Shown here: one piece after another, positions 35,764-45,170 of the stretch
Position numbering within the stretch: the stretch's first letter is position 1
Layout: every line of letters starts with the position of its first letter
Assembly (NCBI RefSeq): GCF_003205205.1
Contig: NZ_QJRL01000001.1
Location: 354,576-418,575 of the forward strand
Length of the DNA: 64,000 nt
Direction of reading: 5' to 3'
Source: Pseudomonas sp. LB-090624
Lineage (GTDB): Bacteria; Pseudomonadota; Gammaproteobacteria; Pseudomonadales; Pseudomonadaceae
Position numbers and translations under genes: made by a program
The notes under the pieces: generated by a model
What the model saw: only the letters and a program-made list of their open reading frames with translations
What the model was told of the DNA's origin: nothing
The model's database searches: none

Positions 35764-35921
35764 CCTAGCCTGTAGGGATATGCTTTAAAACAAAAACTAT
35801 ATTCGTTTTCGTTATATGTTGTTGCAGACAGGCCTGGAGCAAGCCTAGATGGATTCAGGGAAGGAAGGGGGAGGGGAAGTCTGGCGTCTGGGGTGGATTT
35901 TTCTGATGCCTGCCAGGGCCC

Positions 35922-35989
35922 TTACGCGGGCAAACCGCTCCTGCAGTGAGATCACTGTCACGTGCATGAGCGGGTGTACCCGCGAAGAA
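35922..35989. repeat. inverted pair of REP elements
   Basis: The 248-bp nhaA upstream spacer holds two REP copies: ACGCGGGCAAACCGCTCCTG (about 35924-35943) and, inverted, GAGCGGGTGTACCCGCGAAG (35969-35988). Both match the common P. putida 35-bp REP core (CGCGGG...CCCGCTCC). No gene is seen in the spacer. Confidence 0.75.
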
Positions 35990-36011
35990 TGCCTGTCTGT
36001 CGATAAAAGGG

Positions 36012-37619
36012 TTAGAGCCCGAGCATATCCCGCGCCACCGCCTCGGCAATACGAATGCCATCGACACCTGCCGACAGGATCCCGCCGGCATAACCGGCCC
36101 CTTCACCCGCCGGGAACAGCCCCTTGACGTTCAGGCTCTGGTAATCCTCTGCGCGGGTAATCCGCAATGGCGACGAGGTACGCGTCTCGATCCCGGTCAA
36201 CACCGCGTCATGCAGGTTGTAACCCTTGATCTGCCGATCGAACGCCGGCAGCGCCTCGCGGATCGCCTCGATGGCAAAGTCCGGCAAGCTCGGCGCCAGG
36301 TCACCCAAGGTCACGCCCGGCTTGTAGGACGGCTCGACACTGCCCAATGCGGTGGATGGCCGGCCGGCGACAAAGTCGCCTACCAGTTGCGCCGGGGCCT
36401 GGTAGTTGCTGCCACCCATCACGTAGGCGTGGGCTTCCAGGCGCTCCTGCAGTTCGATACCGGCCAGTGGGCCGCCCGGGTAGTCGCGTTCGGGGTCGAT
36501 GCCGACGACGATGCCGGAGTTGGCATTGCGCTCGTTACGCGAGTACTGGCTCATGCCGTTGGTAACCACCCGGCCCGGCTCGCTGGTGGCCGCGACCACG
36601 GTGCCACCTGGGCACATGCAGAAGCTGTACACCGAGCGTCCGTTCTTGGCGTGATACACCAGCTTGTAATCGGCAGCACCGAGTTTTGGGTGGCCGGCGT
36701 ACTTGCCCAGGCGTGCCTTGTCGATCAGCGTTTGCGGGTGTTCGATACGGAAGCCTACCGAAAACGGCTTGGCTTCCATGTACACGCCCTTGGCGTGCAG
36801 CATGCGGAAGGTGTCGCGGGCGCTATGGCCCAGGGCCAGGACGACGTGACGTGAATGCAGTTGCTCGCCACTTTCCAGGACCACACCCGTCAGTTGGCCA
36901 TTGTCGATCAGCAGGTCGGTGACCTTCTCCTGAAAGCGCACTTCTGCACCCAGGGCGATCATGTCCTGGCGCATTTGCTCGACCATGCCGGTAAGGCGGA
37001 AGGTACCGATGTGCGGCTTGTTGATGTAGAGGATCTCGTCCGGCGCACCGGCCTTGACGAATTCTTCCAGCACCTTGCGGCCGTGGTGTTGCGGGTCCTT
37101 GATCTGGCTGTAGAGCTTGCCGTCGGAGAAGGTGCCGGCGCCGCCTTCACCGAACTGCACGTTGGACTCTGGGTTGAGCACGCTTTTGCGCCACAGGCCC
37201 CAGGTATCCTTGGTGCGCTGGCGCACTTCCTTGCCGCGTTCGAGGATGATCGGCTTGAAGCCCATTTGTGCCAGCAGCAGGCCCGCAAAGATGCCGCACG
37301 GGCCGAAACCGACCACGATCGGACGCTCTTGCAGGTCGGCCGGGGCCTGGCCAACGAACTTGTAGGTAACGTCCGGGGCGGGACCGATGTTGCGATCGTC
37401 GGCGAACTTGTCGAGCAGTTCGGCTTCGTTGCTGGCTTCCAGGTCGATGGTGTAGATGAACAGCAGTTCGCTGTTCTTCTTGCGCGCATCGTAGCTGCGC
37501 TTGAACAGGTTGAAGCTGAGCAGTTGCTCGTCGCGGATGCCCAGGCGCTGGACGATGGCTTCGCGCAACGCTTCGTCGGGATGGTCCAGGGGCAGCTTCA
37601 GTTCGGTGATTCGTAGCAT
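36012..37619 (-). CDS. NAD(P)/FAD-dependent oxidoreductase (COG2509 type)
   Basis: A 535-residue flavoprotein with an N-terminal ~95-residue accessory domain (DALREAIVQRLGI... RSYDARKKNSELLFIYTID), then a Rossmann FAD site, VVGFGPCGIFAGLLLAQ, near residue 102. Further landmarks are GGAGTFSDGKLYSQIKD near 160 and a C-terminal FPAGEGAGYAGGI FAD loop near 508. The family includes uncharacterised dehydrogenases related to the GidA/HI0933 folds. The start at 37619 (MLRITEL) is chosen over an ATG eight codons upstream because it matches the family start. The substrate is unknown. Confidence 0.85.
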   Translation of the reverse strand: MLRITELKLPLDHPDEALREAIVQRLGIRDEQLLSFNLFKRSYDARKKNSELLFIYTIDLEASNEAELLDKFADDRNIGPAPDVTYKFVGQAPADLQERPIVVGFGPCGIFAGLLLAQMGFKPIILERGKEVRQRTKDTWGLWRKSVLNPESNVQFGEGGAGTFSDGKLYSQIKDPQHHGRKVLEEFVKAGAPDEILYINKPHIGTFRLTGMVEQMRQDMIALGAEVRFQEKVTDLLIDNGQLTGVVLESGEQLHSRHVVLALGHSARDTFRMLHAKGVYMEAKPFSVGFRIEHPQTLIDKARLGKYAGHPKLGAADYKLVYHAKNGRSVYSFCMCPGGTVVAATSEPGRVVTNGMSQYSRNERNANSGIVVGIDPERDYPGGPLAGIELQERLEAHAYVMGGSNYQAPAQLVGDFVAGRPSTALGSVEPSYKPGVTLGDLAPSLPDFAIEAIREALPAFDRQIKGYNLHDAVLTGIETRTSSPLRITRAEDYQSLNVKGLFPAGEGAGYAGGILSAGVDGIRIAEAVARDMLGL

Positions 37620-37722
37620 GGCAGGGTCCAGTATCCCGGCCATGGGCGGCCGGCGGCTTTACTCAAACCGCCAAGTATAAGCTGTTAGCCGCCCCGACTG
37701 GCAGGATAAAAGCGCCCGGCGA

Positions 37723-38397
37723 TCAGTTGTCGCGCGCACCCCCGTAGTAACCGCAGCCTCGCAGGGTCTGACCGTCGATGCGCAGTTCGGCGCGCAGGTG
37801 GTGGATGGCGCCGGTGGCGCTGTCGACGCAGCGTTGCGGGGCGACCCACAGTTCCACGTGCTGGCCGTTGGCTTCGCTGGTCAGGGTCAGGCCGCCGCCG
37901 GGCACTTCTTCTTCGAGGAACGGCAGGGGCAGCGGGTCTTTGCCGATGCGGTTGAGCACCATGCCCTTGCCGCTGGCCTTGATGTCCCAGTCCGGTTCAT
38001 GGCCATTGGCGCGCAGGGTCAGCTGCTTGAAGTTGGGGTCGTCGCAAGCACGGGTGGAGGGCTCCAGGCGGTACAGGCGGCTGACTTCCAGCTGGCCGTC
38101 GTTGTCGGCCTGCTTGGCGCCCGTGAGGCGACCGCGCACGTCGGCGAACAACTTGGCGTTGGCGTCCTTGGCCAGGTTGGCGGACTCCTGCAGGATGCCG
38201 GTGCTGGCGACGTCGTTGATCACGAAGCGGCGTGCTTCGCCGCAGGGTTTGAACAACAGGCGGCCGCCGTTAGCGCTCAGTTCGCCCTGCATGCGCGTGG
38301 TGCCGATGTTCGGGTCACGGGGCTGCTCGGCCAGTAACTGGCAGCCAGCGAACAGGGGCAGCAGGGCACTGAGCAGCAGGGTCGGGGTGAGGCGCAT
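37723..38397 (-). CDS. COG3650-type lipoprotein
   Basis: A 224-residue predicted lipoprotein: MRLTPTLLLSALLPLFAGC gives a signal peptide with lipobox FAGC. The mature part carries two copies of a META/MliC-like beta pattern and paired cysteines (CGEARRFVIND, RACDDPNF, APQRCVDS, GCGYYGG). The family COG3650 is of unknown function. The start was set to the signal-peptide ATG at 38397, although the open frame extends 29 codons upstream. It shares the liv-side terminator at 38457. Confidence 0.75.
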   Translation of the reverse strand: MRLTPTLLLSALLPLFAGCQLLAEQPRDPNIGTTRMQGELSANGGRLLFKPCGEARRFVINDVASTGILQESANLAKDANAKLFADVRGRLTGAKQADNDGQLEVSRLYRLEPSTRACDDPNFKQLTLRANGHEPDWDIKASGKGMVLNRIGKDPLPLPFLEEEVPGGGLTLTSEANGQHVELWVAPQRCVDSATGAIHHLRAELRIDGQTLRGCGYYGGARDN

Positions 38398-38456
38398 GGG
38401 GCGGGCTCCGGAAATCTTTGCCAAAGAGCTGGCCACGATACACGTCCTGCGGGCAG

Positions 38457-38482
38457 AAAAAAGGGCCCGAAGGCCCTTTTTC
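38457..38482. terminator. terminator downstream of the liv operon
   Basis: A-tract, AGGGCC-CGAA-GGCCCT, T-tract: a perfect stem with A and T runs on opposite sides. It lies just after the livF stop and upstream of the co-oriented COG3650 gene. Confidence 0.85.
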
Positions 38483-38484
38483 AT

Positions 38485-39186
38485 TCAACCCCCCAGGTAG
38501 GCATCGCGCACCTTCGGGTCGGTCAGCAGTGCCTCACCGGTGCCCTGCATCACTACCCGGCCGTTCTCCAGCACATACGCCCGGTCGGCGATCTTCAGCG
38601 CCTGGTTGGCGTTCTGCTCCACCAGGAACACCGTCACGCCATCGCGGCGCAGCTGTTCGATGATGTCGAAGATCTGCTGGATGATGATCGGCGCCAGGCC
38701 CAGCGAAGGCTCATCGAGCAGCAGCAGCTTGGGCTTGCTCATCAGCGCCCGGCCGATGGCAAGCATTTGTTGCTCGCCACCGGACATGGTGCCGCCGCGC
38801 TGGATGTAACGTTCCTTCAGGCGCGGGAACAGTTGCAGGACTTTGTCCAGTTGCTCCTGATAGTCGCCCTTGTCGGTGAAGAAACCGCCCATGGCCAGGT
38901 TTTCCTCGACGGTCAGGCGAGCGAACACGCGACGGCCTTCCGGCACTACCGCGATGCTCTTGCGCATGATGTGCGATGACGGCTGGCCAACCAGTTCTTC
39001 ACCCAGGTACTTGATGCTGCCGCTGTGCGCCTGCGGCGAACCGCACAGGGTCATCAGCAAGGTCGACTTGCCGGCACCGTTGGCGCCGATCAGGGTGACG
39101 ATCTCGCCCTGGTTGATCTCCACGTTGACGCTGTGCAGCGCCTGAATCTTGCCGTAGAAGGTGGAAACGTTTTCGAACTTCAGCAT
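38485..39186 (-). CDS. livF: branched-chain amino acid ABC transporter ATPase LivF
   Basis: A 233-residue ABC ATPase. Walker A GANGAGKST (about 36-44), signature MSGGEQQMLAIGRAL (near 133), Walker B LLLDEPSLGLAP and the His switch are intact. It pairs with LivG to energise the LivHM channel for Leu/Ile/Val. It follows livG without a gap (stop to start 0 bp) and is the last gene of the operon before the terminator. Confidence 0.97.
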   Translation of the reverse strand: MLKFENVSTFYGKIQALHSVNVEINQGEIVTLIGANGAGKSTLLMTLCGSPQAHSGSIKYLGEELVGQPSSHIMRKSIAVVPEGRRVFARLTVEENLAMGGFFTDKGDYQEQLDKVLQLFPRLKERYIQRGGTMSGGEQQMLAIGRALMSKPKLLLLDEPSLGLAPIIIQQIFDIIEQLRRDGVTVFLVEQNANQALKIADRAYVLENGRVVMQGTGEALLTDPKVRDAYLGG

Positions 39187-39954
39187 TTACGCTTCCCCCA
39201 GGTAGGCTTTGATCACGTCAGGGTTGTCGCGGATCTCCTCCGGCGTGCCGTGCGCCAGGGGGGTACCCTGGTTGATCACCACGATATGGTCGGAGATGCT
39301 CATCACCAGCTTCATGTCGTGCTCGATCAGCAGCACGGTGACGTTGTGCGACTCACGCAGGTAGGCGATCAGAGCCTTGAGGTCTTCGGTTTCCTTCGGG
39401 TTCAGGCCGGCTGCCGGTTCATCGAGCATGATGATGCGTGGCTGGGTCATCATGCAGCGGGCGATTTCCAGGCGGCGTTGCTGCCCGTAGGCGAGGGTGC
39501 CGGCGGTACGGTTGGCGAACTCGGTCAGGTTGACTTTCTCCAGCCAGTACTGCGCGCGTTCCATGGCCTCCTTCTCGCTGCGGCGGAAGCCTGGGGTCTT
39601 GAACAGGCCGGCGAAGAAGTTGGTGTTGAGGTGACGGTGCTGGGCGATCAGCAGGTTTTCCAGTGCGGTCATTTCCTTGAACAGGCGCACGTTCTGGAAG
39701 GTCCGCACCACGCCCTTGCGGGCGATCTGGTGGCCGGCCAGGCCCTGAATCGGCTGGCCATCGAGCAGGATCGTGCCGCCGCTGGGCTTGTAGAAGCCGG
39801 TCAGGCAGTTGAACACGGTGGTCTTGCCGGCACCGTTCGGGCCGATCAATGCCACCACCTGTTTTTCCTTGACGGTCAGGGCCACGCCGTTGACCGCCAA
39901 CAAGCCGCCGAAGCGCATGCTCAGGCCGCTGACTTGCAGAATTTCACGGCTCAT
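39187..39954 (-). CDS. livG: branched-chain amino acid ABC transporter ATPase LivG
   Basis: A 255-residue ABC ATPase: Walker [10 protein letters not shown] near residue 38, the signature region [13 protein letters not shown] near 150, Walker [14 protein letters not shown] and the LivG-specific C-terminal extension. It overlaps the livM stop by 4 bp and abuts livF. Confidence 0.97.
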   Translation of the reverse strand: MSREILQVSGLSMRFGGLLAVNGVALTVKEKQVVALIGPNGAGKTTVFNCLTGFYKPSGGTILLDGQPIQGLAGHQIARKGVVRTFQNVRLFKEMTALENLLIAQHRHLNTNFFAGLFKTPGFRRSEKEAMERAQYWLEKVNLTEFANRTAGTLAYGQQRRLEIARCMMTQPRIIMLDEPAAGLNPKETEDLKALIAYLRESHNVTVLLIEHDMKLVMSISDHIVVINQGTPLAHGTPEEIRDNPDVIKAYLGEA

Positions 39955-41203
39955 CGATGCAGCTCCATGTGTGGACGTTGCATAGGCAGCAAGCCTTGCG
40001 GACGCCAGATCATCATCAACACCATCAGCGCACCGAACATCAGCATCCGGTATTCGCTGAACTCACGCATCAGCTCGGGCAGCAGGATCATCACAATGGC
40101 CGCGAGGATCACGCCCAGTTGTGAGCCCATGCCGCCGAGCACGACGATGGCGAGGATGATCGCCGACTCGATGAAGGTAAACGACTCCGGTGTGACCAGG
40201 CCCTGGCGCGCGGCGAAGAAGCTGCCGGCGAAACCGGCGAAGCAGGCACCCAGGGTGAACGCCGAGAGCTTGATCACGGTCGGGTTCAGGCCCAGTGCAC
40301 GGCAGGCGATCTCGTCTTCACGCAGTGCTTCCCAGGCACGGCCGATCGGCATGCGCAGCAGGCGGTTGATCACGAACAGCGCCAGCAGCGCCAGCAGCAG
40401 GGCGACCAGGTAGAGGAAGATGACCTTGTTGATCGAGTTGTATTCCAGCCCGAAGAACTCGTGGAAGGTCTGCATGCCCTCTGCGGCACGACGTTCGAAG
40501 GTGAGGCCAAAGAACTCTGGCTTGGGGATGTTGCTGATGCCGTTCGGGCCACCGGTCCAGTCGGTGAGGTTGCGCAGGAACAGGCGGATGATCTCGCCGA
40601 AGCCGAGGGTCACGATCGCCAGGTAGTCACCACGCAGGCGCAGTACCGGGAAGCCGAGGAGGAAGCCGAAGGTGGCGGCCATCAGGCCGGCGATCGGCAG
40701 GCACACCCAGAAGCTCCAGCCCAGGTAGTGCGAGAGCATGGCGTAGCTGTAGGCGCCGACGGCGTAGAAGCCGACGTAACCGAGATCGAGCAGGCCTGCC
40801 AGGCCGACCACGATGTTCAGGCCCAGGCCCAGCAACACGTAGATCAGGATCAGCGTGGCAATGTCGACCGCGCCGCGCGAACCGAAGAACGGCCATACCA
40901 GTGCCGCGACGATCAGCCCCATGATCACATAGCGCTGGGTTTTCGGCAGGGTCAGGTAGTTGCTGACAGCCGGCGGGATCAGTTTGCGATCCGAACGGCG
41001 GCCCATCACCGCGCTCCACTGCTTGTCGAACAGCACGCGCAGGAACATCAGCACCGAACACACGGCGATGATGCTGATGGTGAACGAGCCTTGGCTGTGC
41101 ACGACCAGGCTGATGCCGTCGATGCTCAGTTTCAGGCCCAGCACCGGGAAGGCCACGGCCCATACCAGCAAGGCGCTGAAGAACGCCTGTTTGAGATTTC
41201 TGT

Positions 41204-41207
<4 letters not shown>
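39951..41207 (-). CDS. livM: branched-chain amino acid permease LivM
   Basis: A 418-residue membrane permease with about 10 helices. The long N-terminal part, typical of pseudomonad LivM, precedes the BPD_transp_2 core ([30 protein letters not shown] near 130 and [18 protein letters not shown] near 300, the coupling EAA-like loop). It overlaps livH by 4 bp upstream and livG by 4 bp downstream, so the operon is translationally coupled. Confidence 0.97.
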
Positions 41208-42127
<920 letters not shown>

Positions 42128-42263
42128 TACAGCGCTCCTAAAAACCTGATTTGCATTTCGCTGGCGGGGGTAAGGCCAGGAAACCGCGGGTGACGGTTTT
42201 AAGATTTTCAGGTGGGCCCGCCCCCGGATCGCGGGGATCAGGCCCATGAACCTCGTAAAACAA

Positions 42264-42287
42264 AGCCCACTGCTCGCACAGTGGGCT
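42264..42287 (-). terminator. attenuator-like hairpin between livK and livH
   Basis: AGCCCACTG-CTCGCA-CAGTGGGCT, a perfect 9-bp stem 25 bp after the livK stop. A partial terminator here would explain higher expression of the binding protein than of the permease genes, a common design in liv operons. On the minus strand it is followed by TTTG only, so read-through is expected. Confidence 0.7.
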
Positions 42288-42312
42288 TATAGGTCAGCTA
42301 TTAGTCACGCAG

Positions 42313-43428
42313 TTACTGAGGGGAGACTTCGGTCTTCGGCTTGCCGAAATGCCATTCGTAGACCACGAACTTGAAGTCTTTCAGGTCGCCTTTCTCGTCG
42401 TACGACAAGGTGCCGGTCGGGGTCTTGAAGGAACCGGCGTGGATGGCGGCTGCCACCTTGTCGGTGTCTTCGGACTTGGCCGCTTCGATACCTTTGGCGA
42501 TCAGCTCCACAGCCGAGTAGGCCGGGAACACGAACGGGCCGCTCGGGTCCTTGCCGTCAGCCTTGATGGCGTCGACGATGGCCTTGTTCTCAGGGTCGGC
42601 GTCGAACGACTTCGGCAGGGTGACCAGCAGGCCTTCGGAAGCACCTTGGGCGATCTGCGAGATGGAGTCGTTACCCACGCCTTCCGGGCCCATGAACTTG
42701 GCTTTCAGGCCTTTTTCCTGGGCTTGGCGCAGGATCAGGCCCAGCTCTGGGTGGTAGCCGCCGTAGTAGACGAAGTCGACATTGTTTTGCTTGAGCTTCT
42801 GGATGATCGAGGAGAAGTCCTTGTCACCGGCGTTCAGGCCTTCGAAGACAGCAACCTTGGTGCCTTTCTTCTCGAGGGTTTGCTTGACCGCGGTGGCGAT
42901 GCCTTCACCGTACTGCTGCTTGTCGTGCAGAACGGCAACGACCTTCGGCTTGACGTGGTCGGCGATGTAGTTGCCGGCAGCCGGGCCCTGAGCGCTGTCC
43001 AGGCCGATGGTGCGGAAGATCAGCTTGTAGCCACGGGCGGTGATTTCCGGCGAAGTGGCGGCCGGGGTGATCATGATCACGCCTTCGTCTTCGTAGATGT
43101 CGGACGCAGGCTGGGTGGAGCTGGAGCACAGGTGGCCGATGACGAACTTGACGCCGTCGTTGACCACTTTGTTGGCGACTGCCACGGCCTGTTTAGGGTC
43201 GCAGGCGTCGTCGTATTCCTTGGCTTCGAGCATCTTGCCATCGACGCCGCCCTTGGCGTTGATATCCTTGATGGCTTGCTTGGCGCCGATGAACTGCATG
43301 TCGCCGTACTGGGTCACGGGACCCGTCTTAGGACCGGCGATGCCGATCTTGATGGTATCGGCGGCAAACGAATGGCTGGCTACCCCGGCCAGTACCATTG
43401 CGGCGAACAGCTTGGAAATCTTGATCAT
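42313..43428 (-). CDS. livK: branched-chain amino acid ABC transporter substrate-binding protein
   Basis: A 371-residue periplasmic binding protein: signal peptide MIKISKLFAAMVLAGVASHSFA (cleavage after ~22), then a type I periplasmic fold with IGIAGPKTGPVTQYGDMQFIGA at the start and the disulfide pair in CDPKQAV / GHLCSSST. It binds Leu/Ile/Val and feeds LivHMGF. A perfect 16-bp palindrome lies 123 bp upstream. Confidence 0.97.
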   Translation of the reverse strand: MIKISKLFAAMVLAGVASHSFAADTIKIGIAGPKTGPVTQYGDMQFIGAKQAIKDINAKGGVDGKMLEAKEYDDACDPKQAVAVANKVVNDGVKFVIGHLCSSSTQPASDIYEDEGVIMITPAATSPEITARGYKLIFRTIGLDSAQGPAAGNYIADHVKPKVVAVLHDKQQYGEGIATAVKQTLEKKGTKVAVFEGLNAGDKDFSSIIQKLKQNNVDFVYYGGYHPELGLILRQAQEKGLKAKFMGPEGVGNDSISQIAQGASEGLLVTLPKSFDADPENKAIVDAIKADGKDPSGPFVFPAYSAVELIAKGIEAAKSEDTDKVAAAIHAGSFKTPTGTLSYDEKGDLKDFKFVVYEWHFGKPKTEVSPQ

Positions 43429-43787
43429 AGTGCTCCACTCATTCTGTTGTAATTCTTATAGTCCTGGCGGCCAGGGCTACAGACCGGGCGGGATTTGCGG
43501 CGTGGCCATGCCAACGCGCAAGCCCACCTTCCCCCGGAACATGTCCCGGAACTGTACCGGTACAGTGTAGAGCGCTGTTCGCGCGCTTGAAAAGCGGGCA
43601 AAAAGTACCTGTTCCGCGGGTTGTCGCATGATCGACACAAAGATACAAAAAGGCGCCATCAATTTGCCTGCATCTTGAGCCCCACCCCACAACTTCGGGG
43701 CTAATCGACCAAATTACATATTTGAAACCGGGTTTTTCTGCAAAAATGCCGGCCATTTTTATTGGCCGATTTTTGCGGATACCACCC
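43429..43787. promoter_or_regulatory. livK upstream region with a perfect 16-bp palindrome
   Basis: 359 bp without a gene. ACTGTACCGGTACAGT at 43551-43566 is a perfect palindrome and the clearest operator candidate in the window. A second hairpin, GGCCA-N7-TGGCC (43751-43767), followed by ATTTTT, lies just before the DUF2288 start and may be a terminator or leader element. The regulator is not identified. Confidence 0.6.
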
Positions 43788-44099
43788 ATGACTGATCAAA
43801 CAAGCACCCTCTATGCCAAATTGGTTGGCGAGACGGCAATCATCGAGTGGAAAGCGCTGGAGCGTTTCTGGGCAAAGGGTGACCTGATTTGGGTCGACCC
43901 CAGCCTCGACCTGATCACCGTTGCCGAGGCGATGGCCGAGAATCGCAGCGAGATCTTCGCCAAGTGGCGTAGTGATGGCACTGTCGGGCCGGTATCGGCC
44001 GAACAGGCGCTGGACCTGCAAACCCGCGATCCAGAGATCTGGGCCGTGGTGGTTTCGCCGTTCATCGTGATCCAGATAAAGCGGCCGACTGAAGCGTGA
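43788..44099 (+). CDS. DUF2288 protein
   Basis: A 103-residue cytoplasmic protein of the DUF2288 family: TLYAKLVGETAIIEWKALERFWAKGDLIWVDPSLDLI and the central AMAENRSEIFAKW helix are recognisable. No function is known. It begins at the ATG after a hairpin-containing leader, divergent from livK. Confidence 0.75.
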   Translation: MTDQTSTLYAKLVGETAIIEWKALERFWAKGDLIWVDPSLDLITVAEAMAENRSEIFAKWRSDGTVGPVSAEQALDLQTRDPEIWAVVVSPFIVIQIKRPTEA

Positions 44100-44282
44100 T
44101 CTTTTTTTGTGCGCAAAAATGCGCAGTAGCCCCGTTTTGGTGCGCGTAGGCGTTCAAGACGGGTGGAGGTAAGTAACAATTCGGCGTGGCGGTAACAGTT
44201 TACGGGATGCGTAATGTGTCCTTGGTCCTACCAGGCCGCTTGTGGCCAGCCTGGAAATGTTCGACTGAGTCAGGAGTCATCG

Positions 44283-45170
44283 ATGAGTACTGCACTACCT
44301 TCGCTTGGATTCGCCGGTATCGGCCTGATGGGCCTGCCCATGTGCCGACGTCTGCTGGCCGCGGGTTATCCGCTGACCGTGTGGAACCGCAGCCCGGACA
44401 AGTGCGCTGCGCTGGTCGCCGCCGGCGCACGCCTGGCCACCAGCCCGGCCGAGCTGTGTCGTGACAGCGACATGGTGCTGCTGTGCCTGGCCGACACCGC
44501 AGTGGTGCGCGAGGTAGTGTTCGGTGAGCAAGGCATTGCCCAAGGTGGGCGCAGCGGCCAGTTGCTGATCGATTTCTCCAGCCTCGAACCCACCGCCACC
44601 CGTGAAATGGCCGCTGAACTGGCGGTGCTGTGCGGGATGGCCTGGCTGGATGCGCCGGTTTCTGGCGGCACGCCCGGTGCCGAATCTGGCACCCTGGCAA
44701 TCATGGTCGGCGGCGACACGGCTGACCTGCAGCGCGCGCATCCGGTTTTGCAGGTGCTTGGCCAGCGGGTGACGCACATGGGCGCAGTGGGTGCCGGCCA
44801 GGTGACCAAGGCCTGTAACCAGATGATCGTGGCCTGCAATGCCTTGGTGATTGCCGAAGTGGTGGCACTGGCCGAACAGTCCGGGGTGGACGCGACACTG
44901 ATCGCCGAAGCGCTTGCCGGCGGTTTTGCCGATTCAAAACCGTTGCAGATCCTTGCGCCACAAATGGCCGAAAGCCGGTTCGAGCCGATCAAGTGGCACG
45001 TGCGCACGTTGCTCAAGGACCTCGATGGCGCGGTCAAGTTCTCACGCGAGCAGGGTTCGGCAACACCGCTCAGTGGCCTCGCCGCGCAGTTGATGCGCCT
45101 GCACGGTAGCCAGGGTTACCTGCATAAAGATCCGGCGACCCTGGTAGAACTGTATCGCAACAAGGGCTGA
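44283..45170 (+). CDS. NAD(P)-dependent beta-hydroxyacid dehydrogenase (3-hydroxyisobutyrate dehydrogenase family)
   Basis: A 295-residue oxidoreductase: N-terminal Rossmann site GFAGIGLMGLPMCRRL (9-24), substrate motif DAPVSGGTPGAESGTL near 120 and the catalytic Lys in GQVTKACNQM near 172. Relatives act on 3-hydroxyisobutyrate, tartronate semialdehyde or succinic semialdehyde; which one applies cannot be read. The ATG at 44283 is preceded by AGGAG. Its last 101 bp overlap the 3' end of the convergent MHYT gene. Confidence 0.85.
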   Translation: MSTALPSLGFAGIGLMGLPMCRRLLAAGYPLTVWNRSPDKCAALVAAGARLATSPAELCRDSDMVLLCLADTAVVREVVFGEQGIAQGGRSGQLLIDFSSLEPTATREMAAELAVLCGMAWLDAPVSGGTPGAESGTLAIMVGGDTADLQRAHPVLQVLGQRVTHMGAVGAGQVTKACNQMIVACNALVIAEVVALAEQSGVDATLIAEALAGGFADSKPLQILAPQMAESRFEPIKWHVRTLLKDLDGAVKFSREQGSATPLSGLAAQLMRLHGSQGYLHKDPATLVELYRNKG

